DNA from: Geobacteraceae bacterium
Lineage (GTDB): Bacteria > Desulfobacterota > Desulfuromonadia > Geobacterales > Pseudopelobacteraceae
DNA length: 37,620 nt
NCBI GenBank assembly: GCA_025355965.1
Contig: JANXYR010000084.1
Location: 1-37,620, forward strand
Direction of reading: 5' to 3'
Below the pieces are notes generated by a model, which was given only the letters and a program-made list of their open reading frames with translations, did not search any database and was not told where the DNA came from. The stretch's first letter is position 1; each line of letters starts with the position of its first letter. The translations under genes and the position numbers were made by a program. Positions 27,431-36,256 of this stretch are shown in pieces.

Positions 27431-27889
27431 TTCCTTGTAAACGCCACCACAGATAATGTTCTTGTCATCGGCTTTTTCACAATAGGCCTGCTTGGCAAGA
27501 ACCTTTTTGGTCAGTGGGTCAGTGAATTTGTAATCCTGCCAGAATGTTCCCTTTGACTTGGCCAGATCAACCCTCTCCTTGATAAAAGACTTACCATCCG
27601 GATCTTTCATGTTTATAAGATCCTTGCCGGCCTGTTTGGCATTTTGTCCATGAGCAATACATTTTCCGTGAACATCATAAACCACAAGATAGAGATCCTT
27701 GCTGACATATTTTTTACTGGGTGCAGCAATATCGGCAAACACTTTTTCTCCGCCAGCCTTGTACGCTGCGACCGCTTTCTTAACCATAGCCTCAGCCTCT
27801 TTCTTGGTAGCCCGATCTTCTGCTCCCGCCATGGCTGCTGAACAAAGCAAACCTGTCGCTACTGCCATCACCACAATTTTTTTGAACAT
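27428..27889 (-). CDS. Secreted single Cache-domain protein
   Basis: The 153-residue protein has a signal peptide (MFKKIVVMAVATGLLCSAAMA, cleavage near AMAGAED). A single Cache-type sensor domain follows, containing 'LYLVVYDVHGKCIAHGQNAK' and 'GTFWQDYKFTDPLTKKVLAK', the pattern of chemoreceptor and kinase Cache domains. There is no transmembrane or signalling part, so it should be a free periplasmic protein. ATG 27889 is 8 bases after AGGAGG; GTG 27895 is too close. The two Cys near the C terminus (residues about 136 and 147) may form a disulfide. Its neighbour is a chemoreceptor on the same strand, so a binding-protein role in chemotaxis is plausible. Confidence 0.85.
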   Translation of the reverse strand: MFKKIVVMAVATGLLCSAAMAGAEDRATKKEAEAMVKKAVAAYKAGGEKVFADIAAPSKKYVSKDLYLVVYDVHGKCIAHGQNAKQAGKDLINMKDPDGKSFIKERVDLAKSKGTFWQDYKFTDPLTKKVLAKQAYCEKADDKNIICGGVYKE

Positions 27890-27929
27890 GATCACATCCT
27901 CCTTTTGTTGGGTGTGCTGCTTTCTTTGT

Positions 27930-27957
27930 AATTTACCGTATTAGTTACTGATGTCAA
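27930..27957 (-). promoter_or_regulatory. Promoter of the Cache-domain gene
   Basis: TTGACA (27957-27952) and TAAATT (27935-27930) are 16 bases apart on the minus strand. The start would be near 27923, giving a short leader before the ribosome site at 27903-27898. Confidence 0.45.
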
Positions 27958-28136
27958 TACAATGTTTTTTTTCCGTAAATTCGTAAGTCACCAAGGAGCA
28001 TTGGATTAGTCAGCACTTATACGAACCAATAGTTGGCAATAAAGCCCAAAAATTCTCTTGTAGTTGTCGTAAAACAAAGCTTTAATATTGATGCAAGCAT
28101 GCAGAAGAATCGAATAAATGAGGTAGGTCATAAAAT

Positions 28137-28643
28137 ATGAAACGAATTTGTGCATGGTGCAAAATTGAATTGGGAACAATGTACTTAGAGGACAATTCTG
28201 ACGATATTACACATGGTATCTGCGCCAAGTGCAAAGAGAAGATTCTTGGGCCACAGAGAGTCGAACTGATGACATTTCTTGATAGCCTTAATGTGCCGAT
28301 TGTTGTAGTTGACGCAGTGGTTAATGCTGAAACAGCCAACAAAGCAGCCAGAAAAATTCTACAAAAAGAGCTGCCGGAAATAGCAGGATTTCCGGGTGGA
28401 GCTGTTTTTGAGTGCGCATACTCTAAATTGCCGGAGGGTTGTGGCAAAACCATTCACTGTTCCGGCTGCGCGATACGAAACACTGTAATGGATACATTTC
28501 AGACAGGCAATAGTCATCTGGAGATCCAGGCGCCCCTGACTCAAGGAACTCCAGATAAGAATCAAGAAGTTAATTTATTGATCTCAACAGAGAAAGTCAG
28601 CGATGTAGTCCTTCTGAGAATTGACAAAGTAGGCAACACCTAG
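28137..28643 (+). CDS. Cys-rich PAS-like protein of unknown function
   Basis: The 168-residue protein has an N-terminal zinc-finger-like pair (C5-x2-C8 and C29-x2-C32). A PAS-like domain (about 40-165) follows, opening 'FLDSLNVPIVVVD'. Inside it is a second Cys group: C93 (FEC), C102, H107, C108 and C111 (GCGKTIHCSGC). This resembles a GCGKT-HC-xx-C box I recall in sensor kinases of Geobacter and Desulfovibrio relatives. It has no kinase, DNA-binding or output domain, so it should be a stand-alone redox or metal sensor that works with another protein. No ribosome site is strong; GAGG lies about 13 bases before ATG 28137. The pepN gene converges from the right. Confidence 0.65.
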   Translation: MKRICAWCKIELGTMYLEDNSDDITHGICAKCKEKILGPQRVELMTFLDSLNVPIVVVDAVVNAETANKAARKILQKELPEIAGFPGGAVFECAYSKLPEGCGKTIHCSGCAIRNTVMDTFQTGNSHLEIQAPLTQGTPDKNQEVNLLISTEKVSDVVLLRIDKVGNT

Positions 28644-28699
28644 TCTGGCTTATAGCTTTACCAACGCTTTCTCAAACCATAATTCCTTACGAAACGACT

Positions 28700-31357
28700 T
28701 CATGGCTGATTACCCTCCAGACTCTTGGTGACAACTTCATAGACATCGCTAGGCAGATCCGGAACAGCCTGAATCCGCTGCAGCTGTTGCTGCATCTGAA
28801 CCCGCCGGACCTCGTCAAAGCGCCTCCAGGTAGTCAGCGGGGCCAGCAACCTGGCGGACACCTGCGGGTTTACCGGAATCAGCCGCAGCAGTTGATCGGC
28901 AAGAAAGCGGTATCCCGCACCGCTCGGATCGTGGAAGCATACCTGGTTGCCCTGGCTGAAAGTTCCGACAAGGGAACGGAACCGGTTAGGGTTTGTCAGT
29001 TCAAAGGCGGGGTGATTCAGCAGCGCCTGAATTTCATCCAACGTTCCGGGCAGAATAGAGGTTGCCTGGAGCGAGAACCATTTATCAACCACCAGACGAT
29101 CACCTTGCCAGCGCAGATAAAAATCGCCCAGAATTTCCCTCCGCTCCGGACAATCGCATGAGGCAAGCGGAATCAAAGCACCGATCGTATCTGTCATATT
29201 GTCAGACCTCCGGTACTGTTGCAGACAGAGATCGATCTCACTCTGTCCAGCGCAGTTCATCAGGTAGGACAGACATAGGTTAGCCAGACGCCGGTCGCCG
29301 GAGCGGCCATCATCGGAAGCATATGGCTTATCACTTAGACATTTCGAGCGTAGTGCCAGGAATTCATCCCTGAATAGCGTAGCCAAAGTGCAGACAACAA
29401 ACTGCCGCGCCGTATGGATGGCCGCTGGATCAATTACCTGCACAAGTTCGGCAAGGTATTTTTCAGAAGGCAACGTCAGCGTTTCAGCCAGAAAAGCACG
29501 ATCCGATTGCCCGTTAGTGAGTGTCACCCGGAATGCCTCTGAAAATGCTGGATCGAGTGTCAGCTCAGCACCCCGCTGCCAATCGGCAGACAGACCAAGA
29601 ATAACCTGAACCGCCATCCGCTGCCCCGCTTCCCAGCGACAGAAGGGGTCCGTCTCATGCGCCATCAACAGCGCAAGTTGTTCGTAGCCGTATGGATAAT
29701 CCAGCTTGACCGGTGCAGAAAAACCGCGCAGAAGTGCTGGAACAGGTTCCTCGTCCAGACCGGTGAAGCAGAAAGATTCCTCGGCTGAGTGCAGGTGCAG
29801 AAGTCGCGTGGTATCCGGTCTGGCAGATTCACCAACCAGTGTCAAAGTTAACTCCTCACCGTTTTTCCCTAGCAGACCGAGACTCAGAGGGATATGCAGC
29901 GCACTTTTGTCAGGCTGTCCCGGAGTCGCCGAGCAGCTCTGCCTTAGCGTCAGAGTGAAGGTCTTGTCGGCTGCGTCATAAGAACCACTGGCACTGAGCT
30001 GTGGTGTCCCGGCCTGGCTGTACCAGAGAGAGAACTGCTCAAGATCAATATTCCCGGCTTCAGCCATGGTCCGCACAAAGTCGTCAACCGTCACAGCCTG
30101 ACCGTCAAAGCGGTTAAAATAGAGATCCATGCCGCGCCGGAAACTCTCTGCCCCAAGCATCGTATGCTGCATCCGGACGAGTTCTGCCCCCTTGTTATAA
30201 ACGGTAGCAGTGTAGAAATTATTGATCTCTATATACGAATCGGGGCGTACCGGATGCGCCATCGGGCCGCCATCCTCGGCAAACTGGGACGTCCTGAGTC
30301 CACGTACATCCTCGATCCGCTTTACCCCGCGCGATTGCATGTCGGCTGAAAACTCCTGGTCGCGAAATACTGTCAGCCCCTCCTTCAGGGAGAGCTGGAA
30401 CCAGTCGCGGCAGGTCACCCGATTGCCGCTCCAGTTGTGGAAATATTCATGGGCGATCACCTCTTCAATTGCGTGATAATCGTTGTCTGTTGCTGTAGAC
30501 GGACTGGCGAGGACGTAGCAGGAGTTGAAGATATTGAGTCCCTTGTTTTCCATGGCACCCATATTAAAATCATCAACCGCAACTATCATATAGCAATCGA
30601 GGTCATATTCCCTGCCGTAGACCTCTTCGTCCCAGCGCATCGCCTTTTTGAGGGAGTGCATGGCATGATCGCACTTGTCGCTGTTTTGCTGGTGAACATA
30701 AATTTGCAACACAATTTCACGCCCGGAGCAGGTCGTAAATGTGTCGGCAATAGAGACCAGATCACCTGCTACCAAGGCGAACAGGTAGCTCGGCTTTTTG
30801 AACGGATCATGCCAGGTAGCAAAGTGGCGACCGTCAGGCAGTTCCCCCTCCGACTGGAGATTTCCATTGGAGAGCAGTACCGGATAGCGCTTGCAATCGG
30901 CAATGATCGTAGTAGTGAAGAGCGTCAGGACATCGGGACGGTCCGGATAATAGGTGATGGCGCGGAACCCCTCCGCCTCGCACTGGGTGCAGAACATGCC
31001 GGACGAACGGTACAACCCCTCCAGGGAGGTATTATCCTGAGGGCGGAGTTCAGTTGTGACTTCGAGGGTAAATGTGGCTGGTACATCCTGAATCGTCAAC
31101 AAATCCGCAGTTGCGCTGTAGCAACCTTGATCAAGAGGCATGCCATCAAGCGTTAACGCACGCAGAGTAATGTTCTTACCGTTCAGGACAAGCGGACGCT
31201 TGCCAGACGATAAATCATCTGCTGCCCGAACAACCATTCGTGAAGTGACAATAGTTGTATCTTCACCAAGCTCGAAATTAAGGTCTATACTATCAACAGA
31301 GAAGTCAGGGGCAGTATAATCTTTCCGATGTACGGTACAGTGGGCGGTTTCAGTCAT
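28700..31357 (-). CDS. pepN: Aminopeptidase N (M1 family)
   Basis: The cytoplasmic zinc aminopeptidase removes N-terminal residues from peptides. The 885 residues match bacterial PepN. The exopeptidase motif GAMEN (267-271) and zinc site H303-E304-x2-H307 with E326 (HEYFHNW...KEG) are intact. The catalytic Tyr region follows around 'YNKGAELVRMQHTMLG'. The gene has no signal peptide. It stands between a plus-strand PAS gene and a plus-strand zinc-ribbon gene, with no operon partner. Confidence 0.96.
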   Translation of the reverse strand: MTETAHCTVHRKDYTAPDFSVDSIDLNFELGEDTTIVTSRMVVRAADDLSSGKRPLVLNGKNITLRALTLDGMPLDQGCYSATADLLTIQDVPATFTLEVTTELRPQDNTSLEGLYRSSGMFCTQCEAEGFRAITYYPDRPDVLTLFTTTIIADCKRYPVLLSNGNLQSEGELPDGRHFATWHDPFKKPSYLFALVAGDLVSIADTFTTCSGREIVLQIYVHQQNSDKCDHAMHSLKKAMRWDEEVYGREYDLDCYMIVAVDDFNMGAMENKGLNIFNSCYVLASPSTATDNDYHAIEEVIAHEYFHNWSGNRVTCRDWFQLSLKEGLTVFRDQEFSADMQSRGVKRIEDVRGLRTSQFAEDGGPMAHPVRPDSYIEINNFYTATVYNKGAELVRMQHTMLGAESFRRGMDLYFNRFDGQAVTVDDFVRTMAEAGNIDLEQFSLWYSQAGTPQLSASGSYDAADKTFTLTLRQSCSATPGQPDKSALHIPLSLGLLGKNGEELTLTLVGESARPDTTRLLHLHSAEESFCFTGLDEEPVPALLRGFSAPVKLDYPYGYEQLALLMAHETDPFCRWEAGQRMAVQVILGLSADWQRGAELTLDPAFSEAFRVTLTNGQSDRAFLAETLTLPSEKYLAELVQVIDPAAIHTARQFVVCTLATLFRDEFLALRSKCLSDKPYASDDGRSGDRRLANLCLSYLMNCAGQSEIDLCLQQYRRSDNMTDTIGALIPLASCDCPERREILGDFYLRWQGDRLVVDKWFSLQATSILPGTLDEIQALLNHPAFELTNPNRFRSLVGTFSQGNQVCFHDPSGAGYRFLADQLLRLIPVNPQVSARLLAPLTTWRRFDEVRRVQMQQQLQRIQAVPDLPSDVYEVVTKSLEGNQP

Positions 31358-31515
31358 TAAGTCATCCTGTGTATTTTAATATTGTGCTGCAGGTTGCGGC
31401 AACATATTTAAAAATAGCACAATCATCCGAGGCATATTCATTATTTTTATTGGTAAGCCTCTCCGGATTCTGGTAACAGTTATCCATTGATCATATAAAG
31501 AAGGGAGAACGGCAG

Positions 31516-32097
31516 ATGGAAGAGGCAATCACTTTCTGGCTAGACAATAAAATATCATCAGGGCTCAAGGTGTCGGAGATAGGCAAAGAGTCTCTGGTCC
31601 TGTATCGCGACAAATATTATGTAGTCGTTTCCGGAGCGGCACTTATGAAGGGTGTAAGGCCGCTGTATTACTCAAAAACATCGATGCCGACTGTCTGGAA
31701 AAAGGCGCTGAAAGGGATCATGCCGCCAACGGCAGCCGTTATCGATTACCCTGAAGATGAAAACCTGCCGGTGACTACTTCGACTAAAAAGGAGCGAACT
31801 GCCATGCAAAAAAGTGCCGTTTCACTATCAGACCTGTCCGAAGATCAACAACCAGTGATAAAACCTGCACACGCTTCTGCAAAGAGGTCTGTAGCCGCAG
31901 ATGTAAAACCGGTAAAAATTATTCAGGCTGTTGTTGCAGCCACGTGTCCCTACTGCAATCACAAACAGGATCTGCCGTTTGAAAAGGGTAAAAACGGCAA
32001 ACCGTTTTTTGTAACGTGTGTCAGATGTTCTACAGAGTTTGCCGTGCGTTTTGTGCCGGTGACGATGTACCAGGCACAGGTTGCAGCGTTTAAATAA
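31516..32097 (+). CDS. Protein with C-terminal zinc ribbon, function unknown
   Basis: The 193-residue protein has an N-terminal domain of about 80 residues ('EEAITFWLDNKISSGLKVSE'), a Ser/Thr/Lys-rich linker (about 85-130) and a C-terminal zinc ribbon. The ribbon ligands are C144-x2-C147 (CPYC) and C168-x2-C171 (CVRC). Zinc ribbons of this sort bind nucleic acid or protein. AAGGGAGAAC precedes ATG 31516. A DUF1456 gene follows by 32 bases on the same strand, so the two are likely one transcript. I do not recognise the N-terminal domain. Confidence 0.65.
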   Translation: MEEAITFWLDNKISSGLKVSEIGKESLVLYRDKYYVVVSGAALMKGVRPLYYSKTSMPTVWKKALKGIMPPTAAVIDYPEDENLPVTTSTKKERTAMQKSAVSLSDLSEDQQPVIKPAHASAKRSVAADVKPVKIIQAVVAATCPYCNHKQDLPFEKGKNGKPFFVTCVRCSTEFAVRFVPVTMYQAQVAAFK

Positions 32098-32129
32098 ACT
32101 ACTGCAATAATTTTGGGGGATCAATACAG

Positions 32130-32624
32130 ATGAACAACAACGATATATTACGCAGACTGCGCTACGCACTGGATATCAGTAATCCTACCATGATTGAAAT
32201 TTTCCAGTTGTCCGGCTGTTCCATAGAGCAACCCACACTGATCAAACTGCTGAAGAAAGAAGAGGAGGAAGATTTTATCGCCTGCAGCAATCCTCTGCTG
32301 TCGCTTTTTCTCGATGGCTTGATCGTGCATAAACGGGGAAGACGGGAATCTGCCGATGAGCAGCCTCCTAAGCCTGATGCATCGCTAAACAACAATGCTA
32401 TCCTGAAAAAGCTGCGCATTGCTCTAGATTTAAAAGAGGAAGACATGCTTGCGGTGATGGGATTGGCAGGTGTGAAAATTTCAAAAGCAGAACTTAGCGC
32501 ACTCTTTAGAAATAAAGGGCACAAACATTTCAAAGAGTGCGGCGACCAATTTCTCAGAAACTTCTTACAGGGACTGACGGTGCGGAACAGAGGCGTTGTT
32601 TTAAAGCAGGGAACCGGAGAATAA
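32130..32624 (+). CDS. Tandem DUF1456 (YehS-like) protein
   Basis: The 164-residue protein is a duplication. Residues about 1-70 (NNNDILRRLRYALDISNP) and 86-155 (NNNAILKKLRIALDLKEE) repeat the same roughly 70-residue unit, each ending with a 'L-x-x-F/L-L-x-G-L-x-V-x-x-R-G' segment (FLDGLIVHKRG; FLQGLTVRNRG). This is the DUF1456/YehS pattern, a helical domain of unknown function that normally occurs as a two-unit protein. GGGGGA lies about 9 bases upstream of the ATG. It is linked to the zinc-ribbon gene by a 32-base gap. Confidence 0.8.
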   Translation: MNNNDILRRLRYALDISNPTMIEIFQLSGCSIEQPTLIKLLKKEEEEDFIACSNPLLSLFLDGLIVHKRGRRESADEQPPKPDASLNNNAILKKLRIALDLKEEDMLAVMGLAGVKISKAELSALFRNKGHKHFKECGDQFLRNFLQGLTVRNRGVVLKQGTGE

Positions 32625-32645
32625 CGACCAATATAGCCATTACGG

Positions 32646-32674
32646 TTGACACATTCCTTTATCTATATTATTCT
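32646..32674 (+). promoter_or_regulatory. Probable promoter of the ilv operon
   Basis: TTGACA (32646-32651) and TATTCT (32669-32674) are 17 bases apart, giving a start near 32681 and a leader of about 65 nt before ilvD. No clear leader peptide or T-box motif is visible in that space. Confidence 0.5.
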
Positions 32675-32745
32675 TCCCAACCCGTAAATTCTTATCAATC
32701 AAGGGTTTAGCGGTATCAAACTAATCTTGCACCGAGGACAATCAT

Positions 32746-34407
32746 ATGCGTAGCGACATGATAAAAAAAGGGCTGGAGCGGACACCGCACCGCGCACTTC
32801 TGAAAGGGACCGGTGTCCCGCAAAATCAGATGGACAAGCCATTTATCGGCGTAGCAACCAGCTTTACCGACCTGATCCCGGGACATGTCGGTATGCGCGA
32901 CTTGGAACGCTTCATTGAAAAGGGAGTTCATTCCGGTGGTGGCTATGCCTTCTTCTTCGGCATTCCAGGCGTTTGTGACGGCATGGCTATGGGGCACAAG
33001 GGGATGCATTATTCCCTCCCGACCCGCGAACTGATTGCCGATATGGTCGAATCCGTGGCAGAAGCACATCGCCTGGATGGCTTGGTACTTTTGACCAATT
33101 GTGACAAGATTACCCCCGGCATGCTGATGGCGGCTGCCCGATTAAATATACCCTGCATCGTTGTCACCGCCGGTCCGATGATGAGCGGTCGCGGTCAATC
33201 CGGACGTAAATATTCATTCGTATCCGATACCTTTGAGGCGATGGCCCGTTACAAGGCCGGCGTCATCAACGACAAGGAACTTCAGGTCTGTGAAGACAAC
33301 GCCTGTCCCGGCATGGGTTCCTGCCAGGGACTATTTACCGCCAATACCATGGCTATTCTCACCGAGACGATGGGAATGAGCTTGCCTCGCTGTGGCACCG
33401 CCCTGGCTGTTTCGGCACTTAAACGCCGTATCGCCTTTGCCTCCGGCGAAAAGATCGTAGAACTGGTGCACAATGACGTCAAGCCGCGCGACATCATGAC
33501 CCGCGCAGCCTTTGAAAACGCTATCCGCGTCGATCTGGCGCTGGGCGGTTCATCCAACACCGTGCTTCATCTGCTGGCAATCGCCCATGAAGCTGGTGTG
33601 GAACTGCCGCTGGAGCTGTTCGACGAACTGGCGAAAGATACACCGCAGCTGGCTTCTATGAATCCGGCAGGCGAGCACTTTATGGAAGACCTGGACATCG
33701 CCGGCGGCGTTGCCGGTGTGTTGAAGCAGCTTGGCAGCAAAATCAATGATACGCCCACACTGTTCGGCCTGACGACACATCAGCTGGCCAAGAGTATCCA
33801 GAATGTGGACGAGGAGGTTATCCGCCCGCTTGGGAATGCGATAAAGAAGGAAGGTGGCATTGCCATCCTGTCCGGGAACATCGCTCCCAAAGGGGCCGTC
33901 GTCAAGCAGTCGGGCGTTTCCGCTGCCATGATGAACTTTGAAGGGACTGCCCGTTGCTTTGATGCCGAAGAGCAGGCAATGGCCGCCATCATGGAAGGGA
34001 AAATCAAGTCCGGCGATTGCGTTGTAATCCGCTATGAAGGGCCGAAAGGTGGCCCCGGCATGCGCGAAATGCTCGCTCCTACAGCTGCCATTATGGGGAT
34101 GGGTCTGGGTGACAGCGTCGCACTGATCACCGATGGCCGTTTTTCGGGAGGTACCCGTGGCCCCTGTATCGGGCATATATCACCGGAAGCTGCTGAAGGC
34201 GGCCCGATTGCTCTGGTCGAAGATGGCGACAGAATCCTGCTCGATATCCCTAACAGGCGACTGGAACTGCTGGTAGACGAAGCTACTCTGGCAACCCGAC
34301 GGGCCGGATGGGTTGCACCGGAACCGAAGATTAAAGGGGGCTGGCTGGCACGCTACGCCAAGGCGGTTACTTCGGCTCATACCGGAGCGGTTTTAACAGC
34401 AAATTAA
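32746..34407 (+). CDS. ilvD: Dihydroxy-acid dehydratase
   Basis: IlvD dehydrates dihydroxy-isovalerate and dihydroxy-methylvalerate in valine/isoleucine synthesis, using an iron-sulfur cluster. The 553-residue protein has cluster and active-site motifs C119 ('[10 protein letters not shown]'), '[16 protein letters not shown]' and '[14 protein letters not shown]'. The first cluster region is of the PGH type ('DLIPGHVGM') as in E. coli, not the PCN type of [2Fe-2S] enzymes, so an oxygen-sensitive [4Fe-4S] form is likely. GAGG lies 8 bases upstream of ATG 32746. ilvB starts 58 bases after its stop. Confidence 0.96.
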   Translation: MRSDMIKKGLERTPHRALLKGTGVPQNQMDKPFIGVATSFTDLIPGHVGMRDLERFIEKGVHSGGGYAFFFGIPGVCDGMAMGHKGMHYSLPTRELIADMVESVAEAHRLDGLVLLTNCDKITPGMLMAAARLNIPCIVVTAGPMMSGRGQSGRKYSFVSDTFEAMARYKAGVINDKELQVCEDNACPGMGSCQGLFTANTMAILTETMGMSLPRCGTALAVSALKRRIAFASGEKIVELVHNDVKPRDIMTRAAFENAIRVDLALGGSSNTVLHLLAIAHEAGVELPLELFDELAKDTPQLASMNPAGEHFMEDLDIAGGVAGVLKQLGSKINDTPTLFGLTTHQLAKSIQNVDEEVIRPLGNAIKKEGGIAILSGNIAPKGAVVKQSGVSAAMMNFEGTARCFDAEEQAMAAIMEGKIKSGDCVVIRYEGPKGGPGMREMLAPTAAIMGMGLGDSVALITDGRFSGGTRGPCIGHISPEAAEGGPIALVEDGDRILLDIPNRRLELLVDEATLATRRAGWVAPEPKIKGGWLARYAKAVTSAHTGAVLTAN

Positions 34408-34418
34408 TTTTATCTTTC

Positions 34419-34439
34419 CACCTCAACTATAATGAGGTG
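34419..34439 (+). other. Small hairpin between ilvD and ilvB
   Basis: CACCTCA (34419-34425) pairs with TGAGGTG (34433-34439). It has no U-tract, so it is not a standard terminator; it could modulate translation of ilvB or stability of the message. Confidence 0.35.
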
Positions 34440-34465
34440 CAAATTTCTGTGCACAGAGGTTAAGT

Positions 34466-36166
34466 ATGAAAATGAACGGCGCAAAAATAATGTTGGAGTG
34501 TTTGAAAAAAGAGGGTGTTGATACCGTTTTCGGCTATCCCGGCGGTACCGTCATCAATCTGTATGATGCCCTCTTCGATTTCAAGGAAATACGTCATATA
34601 CTGCCGCGCCACGAACAGGCCGGCACCCATGCAGCCGACGGCTACGCACGTGCCACCGGCAGAGTCGGAGTTGCAATAGCTACATCAGGCCCCGGAGCGA
34701 CAAACACCGTTACCGGCATAGCAACAGCATATATGGATTCAATTCCTATGGTCATTATAACCGGTCAGGTACCAACGGCGCTGATCGGAAACGATGCATT
34801 CCAGGAGGTCGATATTATCGGCATTACCCGTCCTTGCACGAAACATAGCTTTCTGATTCGTGATGTAAAGGATATTGCCTTGACCATGAAAAAAGCTTTT
34901 TATATCGCACGTAGCGGTCGGCCAGGACCGGTTCTGGTCGATTTCCCCAAGGATGTCCAGATGGCACAGGGTGAATTCCATTACCCTGAAACAGTTGACA
35001 TCCGTGGCTACAAACCGAATCTTTCCGGCCATCCACGTCAAGTAGAAAAAGCGATGGCCATGATACTAGACTCTCGTCGTCCGGTCATGTATGTCGGCGG
35101 CGGCGCGGTTCTTGGTGATGCAGCCGAACCTGTAACCCTTCTGGCACGCAAACTGTCACTGCCGGTGACAACAACATTGATGGGCCTTGGATCATTCCCG
35201 GAGAGTGATGATCTTTCTCTCGGTATGCTCGGCATGCACGGCGCCTATTGCGCCAATATGGCGATGACTCACAGTGACCTCATCATTGCTATCGGTGCGC
35301 GCTTTGACGATCGAGTCACCGGTAAACTATCGACTTTTGCTCCACACGCAAAAATTATTCATATTGATGTTGATCCGACATCGATCAAGAAAAATGTTCG
35401 CGTTGACCTGCCGATTGTTGGTGACGTCAAGGATGTTTTGACAAAAATGATCCAACAGGCTGACAAGAGCAATGGGAAGATCTCCGAGTTTGTGGCGGCT
35501 CTATCTCCATGGCATGATGATATTTCCGGCTGGAAGGAGAAACATCCTCTTTCATACAAACAGAGCAGCACAATTATCAAGCCACAGTTTGTCATCCAGA
35601 AACTGCGTGAGCTGTCCGACGAAGACGCCATCATCTCAACAGATGTTGGCCAGCACCAGATGTGGACAGCCCAGTTCTTCAAATTCAACAAGCCTCGTAC
35701 GCTACTTACATCTGGCGGTCTTGGCACGATGGGCTTCGGCCTACCATCAGCGATGGGCGCTCAGGCCGCTTTCCCCAACCGCCAGGTCATCACAATCTGC
35801 GGTGACGGTGGTATCCAGATGAATATTCAGGAGATGGCAACACTTGTACAGAACCGGCTGCCGGTTAAAATTGTCATCCTCAATAATAATTTTCTCGGAA
35901 TGGTTCGGCAGTGGCAGGAGCTGTTTTTTGACAAGCGCTACTCATCAACCTGTATGGAGCTGCCTATTGACTACATCAAACTGGCTGACGCCTATGGTGC
36001 CAAAGGATTTCTGGCATCAAAACCGGGTGATGTAGAATCGGTAATAAAGCAGGGTTTCGAGGAAAAAGGGCCAGTAATCATGGAGTTCAAGATTGCCCGT
36101 GAGGAAAAAGTGCTACCGATGGTTCCGGCCGGAGCGTCGCTGAACGAAATGGTACTGAACGCGTAG
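34466..36166 (+). CDS. ilvB: Acetolactate synthase large (catalytic) subunit
   Basis: The enzyme condenses pyruvate with pyruvate or 2-oxobutyrate using thiamine diphosphate. The 566-residue protein has catalytic Glu50 (PRHEQAGTHAADGYAR) and the thiamine/Mg motif GDGG (446-449) ending in NNNF (473-476). AGAGG lies six bases upstream of ATG 34466. The stop (TAG 36164-36166) is contained in the first bases of a MITE-like double hairpin. The small subunit gene follows 90 bases later. Confidence 0.97.
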   Translation: MKMNGAKIMLECLKKEGVDTVFGYPGGTVINLYDALFDFKEIRHILPRHEQAGTHAADGYARATGRVGVAIATSGPGATNTVTGIATAYMDSIPMVIITGQVPTALIGNDAFQEVDIIGITRPCTKHSFLIRDVKDIALTMKKAFYIARSGRPGPVLVDFPKDVQMAQGEFHYPETVDIRGYKPNLSGHPRQVEKAMAMILDSRRPVMYVGGGAVLGDAAEPVTLLARKLSLPVTTTLMGLGSFPESDDLSLGMLGMHGAYCANMAMTHSDLIIAIGARFDDRVTGKLSTFAPHAKIIHIDVDPTSIKKNVRVDLPIVGDVKDVLTKMIQQADKSNGKISEFVAALSPWHDDISGWKEKHPLSYKQSSTIIKPQFVIQKLRELSDEDAIISTDVGQHQMWTAQFFKFNKPRTLLTSGGLGTMGFGLPSAMGAQAAFPNRQVITICGDGGIQMNIQEMATLVQNRLPVKIVILNNNFLGMVRQWQELFFDKRYSSTCMELPIDYIKLADAYGAKGFLASKPGDVESVIKQGFEEKGPVIMEFKIAREEKVLPMVPAGASLNEMVLNA

Positions 36167-36232
36167 GGGCGGCCCCGTGTGGCCGCCCTATGTAGCACCA
36201 AAAACAGGGCAACCACATGGGGTTGCCCCTAC
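36163..36232. repeat. MITE-like double-hairpin element between ilvB and ilvN
   Basis: The 70-base unit has 8-bp terminal inverted repeats GTAGGGGC (36163-36170) and GCCCCTAC (36225-36232). Inside are two hairpins: GGGCGGCC/GGCCGCCC (36167-36174/36181-36188) and GGGCAACC/GGTTGCCC (36207-36214/36221-36228). The left end supplies the ilvB stop TAG. Such GTAGGGGC palindromes are recalled as widespread dispersed repeats in many bacteria. No target duplication was identified by eye. Confidence 0.75.
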
Positions 36233-36256
36233 AAATAATCATGGAGGGTTATTCCC

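Noticed and set aside
30437-31156. 239-codon plus-strand frame opposite pepN
   Set aside because: Aminopeptidase N is unmistakable on the other strand, with an intact zinc site; the long frame follows from codon bias.
33550-34176. 208-codon minus-strand frame opposite ilvD
   Set aside because: Shadow of ilvD codon usage; no start signals or domain.
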